Below, piece after piece: positions 4,784-7,463 of a stretch of DNA of 7,463 nucleotides; the stretch's first letter is position 1, and each line of letters begins with the position of its first letter. The stretch covers positions 1 to 7,463 of the forward strand of contig JAVBPD010000057.1 of NCBI GenBank assembly GCA_031549885.1. The letters are read 5' to 3'. Both the position numbers and the translations under genes were made by a program. The DNA is from WQUF01 sp031549885 (GTDB lineage Bacteria; Bacillota; Clostridia; Clostridiales; Clostridiaceae). The notes below the pieces were generated by a model, which worked only from the letters and a program-made list of their open reading frames with translations, was not told where the DNA came from and ran no database searches.

Positions 4784-7081
4784 AGAAAAACTCATATAAA
4801 GAAAATCTTTTTAACATTTGTTCTCATAAATTATTTCATTTCAATTTCATTACCAAACTTTTCAATTAAAGGGTACCAAGAAATCCCTTATCCTACTGAT
4901 CTTAAGAATGGAGGATTTGAAACAAATCCCAAATCAAACGATACCACAAAAAGATCATATCAATTTGATCAAGCAAACTTAAATAACTGGTTAACAACTG
5001 CAAGCGATAACTTAATAGAAGTTTGGAGAAGTGACTTTAAACCTGTTACCGGACCTTCAGTTACATCTAAAAGTGGAAATTACCATGCCGAAATCAATGC
5101 TACTATGCCTGCTTCACTATATCAGGATATTGCCACTGACCCAAAGTCGCTTTATAAGTGGGTTGTATGGCATAAAGGTAGAAGCGGCACTGATGTTGCA
5201 CAGCTTGAACTTGGAGATCCATTAAATACAGCTGCAGTTAATGATATAGATGGTAAAAATACAATTTCAGATGGTATGACTGCTTGGGGATTACACGAGG
5301 GTTATTACACTCCTCTCACACAAGTAACAAGGTTTAAATTAAAAGCTATAAGTACATATGACAATTTAGATGCACAAGGCAACTTTGTTGATGATTTAGA
5401 TTTTTTTAAGGCAGCAGATCCAACAGTTCAAACAATTATCCTCGGAGACCCTATTCCAGATAGTTCAGATCTAGCAGTAATATACTCTCCAGCTGTTTTA
5501 ACTCCAAGTTATGCAAGTCCATCAGAATATGCTGAAGATGATGAAATGACTCCTCCTGATTTAAGCATACCTGGTACATATTTAGTTAAGGTTAGGCTCA
5601 CTGATGGCAATGGAAAATTAGCTGGCTATGTGAATTCCACCATAATCGTAAAAACTGCTTTAACAATACATAATGTTAATGAAAATAATGCAGATCTTGT
5701 GCCACCTACAACTATTTGCAGATTGCAAAATTACTCATTAACTTTAAATTATCTAGATGACCAAGGAAATCCTCTAAAACCCTCTGATATATCAACTCTT
5801 TATAATAATGATCCATATTCTGTTACAAACCCTAGTGAAATAATCATTAATGGAAAAGTATATTATGTTATTACTATTGTTGGCGACCCTTTAGAAGGCA
5901 TAGCTAACGAGGATAAAGCTATCAATTTTATTTTAAATATAAAACCTCAAACTATTACTGTTAATTATTTAGATGAAAACGAAAATCCACTACAACCTTC
6001 TGATATTCAAAATTTAAACAATCAAGACCCTTATTTTGTTACAAACCCTGGTGAAATCACCATTGATGGAAAAGCATATGAGGTTATTACTGCTCTTGGA
6101 GATCCTTTAGAGGGAAATGCTAATACAGATAAGCTCATTAATTTTATTCTAAAGCTAAAACCTCAAACTGTTACTATTAATTATTTAAACGAAAATGGAA
6201 AACCTCTGAAATCTCCTGATATTCAAAGTTTAAGCAATCAAGACCCATATTTTGTTTCAAACCACAGTGAAATCACCATTGATGGAAAAATATATTATGT
6301 TATTACTACCATTGGTGATCTTTTAGAAGGAATAGCTAATGAAGATAAAGCTATTAGTTTTATTTTAAAGTTAAGACCTCAGACTATTACCATTAACTAT
6401 TTAGATGAAGATGGAAATGTCATGCAATCTCCCAATATTCAAAATTTAAACAATCAAGACCCTTATTTTGTTTCAGATCCTGGTGAAATCACCATTGATG
6501 GAAAAATATATGAAGTTATTACTGCTACTGGTGATCCTTTAGAGGGCATAGCAAGTGGAGATAAGGTTGTCAATTTTATTTTAAACATAAAACCTCAGAC
6601 TATTACCATTAATTATTTAGATGAAGATAGAAATCCGCTTCAATCTCCTAATGTTAATAGGATTAATATAAGTGATCCTTACTTTGTTGCAGAGCCTGAA
6701 GAGGTTATTATTGATGGCAAAACATATAATTTAATTGCAACAGAGGGGGACCCTTTAGAGGGAAATGCTGATACAGATAAAATAGTAGATTTTATTTTAA
6801 AGCCTGAAACCCAAATAATTAAAATAAATTACATAGATGAAGATGGGAACATTCTCGAGCCACCTAAAATAATAAATTTAGAAAATAATGATCCATATAA
6901 TATCACAAAGTCCAATGAAATCTTTATTAATGGAAATTTATATGAAGTAATTGGCTTAACTGGCGATCCCCTTAATGGTATTGCCGATACAGATAAAAAT
7001 ATTATATACAAACTTGGATTAAAAAATGTTTTACCTTCAACTGGTGAATATATAGATTTTTTTTTTATACTTTTTAAATGA
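4781..7081 (+). CDS. Secreted MucBP-like repeat surface protein with a shortened LPXTG anchor
   Basis: A 766-residue exported protein. Order: signal peptide (basic residues 2-8, hydrophobic 9-26); a carbohydrate-binding-like beta domain, about 43-213, opening with NGGFE and containing LYQDIATDP and KGRSGTDVAQLELG; an Ig-like domain, about 215-294, with IPGTYLVKVRLTDGNGK; a short linker; six tandem repeats of exactly 72 residues (319-750) resembling MucBP domains (TITINYLDEDGNPLQ, then DPYFV, EITIDGK, GDPLEG); then LPSTG (751-755). MucBP-type repeats are known in mucus or host-surface adhesins, and LPXTG is the sortase signal. Oddity: only 11 residues (EYIDFFFILFK) follow LPSTG, too few for the normal membrane span and basic tail, so covalent wall anchoring is doubtful. 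It stands alone in its unit, with a leader of palindromes and a terminator after it. Ligand and host are unknown; the exact N-terminal domain family is not recognised. Confidence 0.85.
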   Translation: MRKTHIKKIFLTFVLINYFISISLPNFSIKGYQEIPYPTDLKNGGFETNPKSNDTTKRSYQFDQANLNNWLTTASDNLIEVWRSDFKPVTGPSVTSKSGNYHAEINATMPASLYQDIATDPKSLYKWVVWHKGRSGTDVAQLELGDPLNTAAVNDIDGKNTISDGMTAWGLHEGYYTPLTQVTRFKLKAISTYDNLDAQGNFVDDLDFFKAADPTVQTIILGDPIPDSSDLAVIYSPAVLTPSYASPSEYAEDDEMTPPDLSIPGTYLVKVRLTDGNGKLAGYVNSTIIVKTALTIHNVNENNADLVPPTTICRLQNYSLTLNYLDDQGNPLKPSDISTLYNNDPYSVTNPSEIIINGKVYYVITIVGDPLEGIANEDKAINFILNIKPQTITVNYLDENENPLQPSDIQNLNNQDPYFVTNPGEITIDGKAYEVITALGDPLEGNANTDKLINFILKLKPQTVTINYLNENGKPLKSPDIQSLSNQDPYFVSNHSEITIDGKIYYVITTIGDLLEGIANEDKAISFILKLRPQTITINYLDEDGNVMQSPNIQNLNNQDPYFVSDPGEITIDGKIYEVITATGDPLEGIASGDKVVNFILNIKPQTITINYLDEDRNPLQSPNVNRINISDPYFVAEPEEVIIDGKTYNLIATEGDPLEGNADTDKIVDFILKPETQIIKINYIDEDGNILEPPKIINLENNDPYNITKSNEIFINGNLYEVIGLTGDPLNGIADTDKNIIYKLGLKNVLPSTGEYIDFFFILFK
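5735..7030 (+). repeat. Six tandem 216-bp repeats encoding MucBP-like domains
   Basis: Repeat starts are 5735, 5951, 6167, 6383, 6599 and 6815, with no length change between copies. Each encodes 72 residues built as NYLDE(D/N)GNPL, then (N)QDPYFV, (G)EITIDGK, YEVIT, GDPLEG, and NFILxxKPQ. Repeats 2-4 are most alike in their first half, and repeats 5 and 6 are the most diverged. The last copy ends directly at the LPSTG codons (7031-7045). Confidence 0.9.
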
Positions 7082-7090
7082 AAAATAATA

Positions 7091-7135
7091 AATAAAGGTT
7101 TCAAGCAAAATTATAAACTTGAACCTTTATTCTTT
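7091..7135. terminator. Bidirectional terminator between surface protein and oligopeptide transporter genes
   Basis: AATAAAGGTTTCAAG (7091-7105) pairs with CTTGAACCTTTATT (7118-7131), 14 pairs with one bulged T, loop of 12. On the plus strand it is followed by TCTTT; on the minus strand by a T-rich stretch (complement of 7081-7090). It lies between convergent genes that end at 7081 and 7134, so it can serve both. Confidence 0.75.
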
Positions 7136-7463
7136 AAAACAAATGGCAAGCTACCTTATGCCCAGAACTTATTTCTTTTAATTCCGGTGTTATCTCATCG
7201 CATTCCTTTTTTTTATATCTGCACCTTGCTTTAAATCTGCAAGCTGGTTTACAATTTATTGGACTTTGTACTTCTCCTTTAAGCATTATAGTTCTTTTAT
7301 TTCTTTCATAAACTGGGTCAGGAATTGGTATTGACGATAAAAGTGCTTTGGTATATGGATGCTGAGGATTATTATAAAGCTCTTCACTTTCAGCCATCTC
7401 CACCATTTTACCTAAATACATCACTCCAACATTATCTGATATATGCTTTACCATAGATAAATC
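7134..7463 (-). CDS. Oligopeptide/dipeptide ABC transporter ATP-binding protein, C-terminal part (OppF/DppF-like)
   Basis: Partial: the frame is open to the right window edge, and 109 residues plus the stop are seen. The fragment begins DLSMVKHISDNVGVMYLGKMVE, the segment just after the H-loop histidine of peptide-importer ATPases, so the Walker A, Walker B and signature motifs lie outside the window. The oligopeptide-transporter C-terminal domain follows: HPYTKALLSSIPIPDP (HPY at 35-37), GEVQSPIN, and a cysteine-rich tail CRFKARC...C...VACH. These proteins power import of short peptides together with two permeases and a binding protein. OppF/DppF is favoured over OppD/DppD from the GEVQSPIN-CRF tail, but the subunit cannot be fixed from this end. 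An ATG at 7452-7454 is internal, not the start. It is convergent with the surface-protein gene and shares its terminator. Confidence 0.88.
   Translation of the reverse strand, partial: DLSMVKHISDNVGVMYLGKMVEMAESEELYNNPQHPYTKALLSSIPIPDPVYERNKRTIMLKGEVQSPINCKPACRFKARCRYKKKECDEITPELKEISSGHKVACHLF

Noticed and set aside
5031..5225. Second plus-strand frame inside the surface-protein gene
   Set aside because: It is a short out-of-frame shadow of the carbohydrate-binding-like domain, with no RBS or recognisable product.
5735..7030. The 216-bp tandem array considered as a CRISPR or satellite repeat
   Set aside because: The units are contiguous, in frame, and encode a consistent protein domain with no spacers.
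6829..7104. Minus-strand 91-codon frame across repeat 6 and the terminator
   Set aside because: It runs opposite conserved repeat codons and starts inside low-complexity sequence; the repeat periodicity explains the DNA.

Overview
The window is very AT-rich, with AT-rich codon use, GGAGG-type ribosome binding sites, several GTG/TTG starts and gene families typical of anaerobic Firmicutes. It looks like a chromosomal piece of a Clostridium-like bacterium; the species cannot be told from the sequence alone.

Layout. (1) About 12-1399: a solo TnpB element of the IS200/IS605 (IS1341-like) type, with a structured left end, a tnpB gene whose nuclease residues are all present, and a structured right end that should form the 3' part of an omega (guide) RNA. 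It has no TnpA transposase. It sits inside a uma2-family gene: the downstream flank (1400-1677) encodes the C-terminal part of a Uma2 protein and ends at a clear terminator, while the N-terminal part lies beyond the left window edge. (2) 1732-3476, minus strand: a tight three-gene operon, read in the order flavodoxin, flavin reductase (FMN split-barrel), AviRa-like 23S rRNA methyltransferase. The stop codons overlap the next ribosome binding sites. (3) 3619-4230, plus strand: a DUF3786 protein, divergent from that operon. (4) 4345-4614: a small stand-alone ATP-cone protein. (5) 4615-4780: a gene-free leader with a 13-bp hairpin and two 12-bp palindromes exactly 21 bp apart. (6) 4781-7081: a secreted, repeat-rich surface protein with a signal peptide, a carbohydrate-binding-like domain, an Ig-like domain, six exact 72-residue MucBP-like repeats and an LPSTG motif whose membrane anchor is cut short. 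(7) 7134 to the right edge, minus strand: the C-terminal end of an oligopeptide ABC transporter ATPase, sharing a bidirectional terminator with the surface protein.

How the parts relate. The TnpB element and uma2 form one story: the right end places the start of uma2's 3' half in the guide position of the omega RNA, so the nuclease should recognise uma2 alleles that lack the element. The flavodoxin and flavin reductase probably share FMN/electron-transfer chemistry; why an orthosomycin-resistance-type rRNA methyltransferase is coupled to them is unclear. The surface protein appears to be a single-gene unit with its own control region. I see no CRISPR array, tRNA or rRNA, and no clearly new multi-gene system. 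The most unusual items are the TnpB insertion into uma2, the redox/AviRa operon, the paired palindromes, and the truncated sorting signal.
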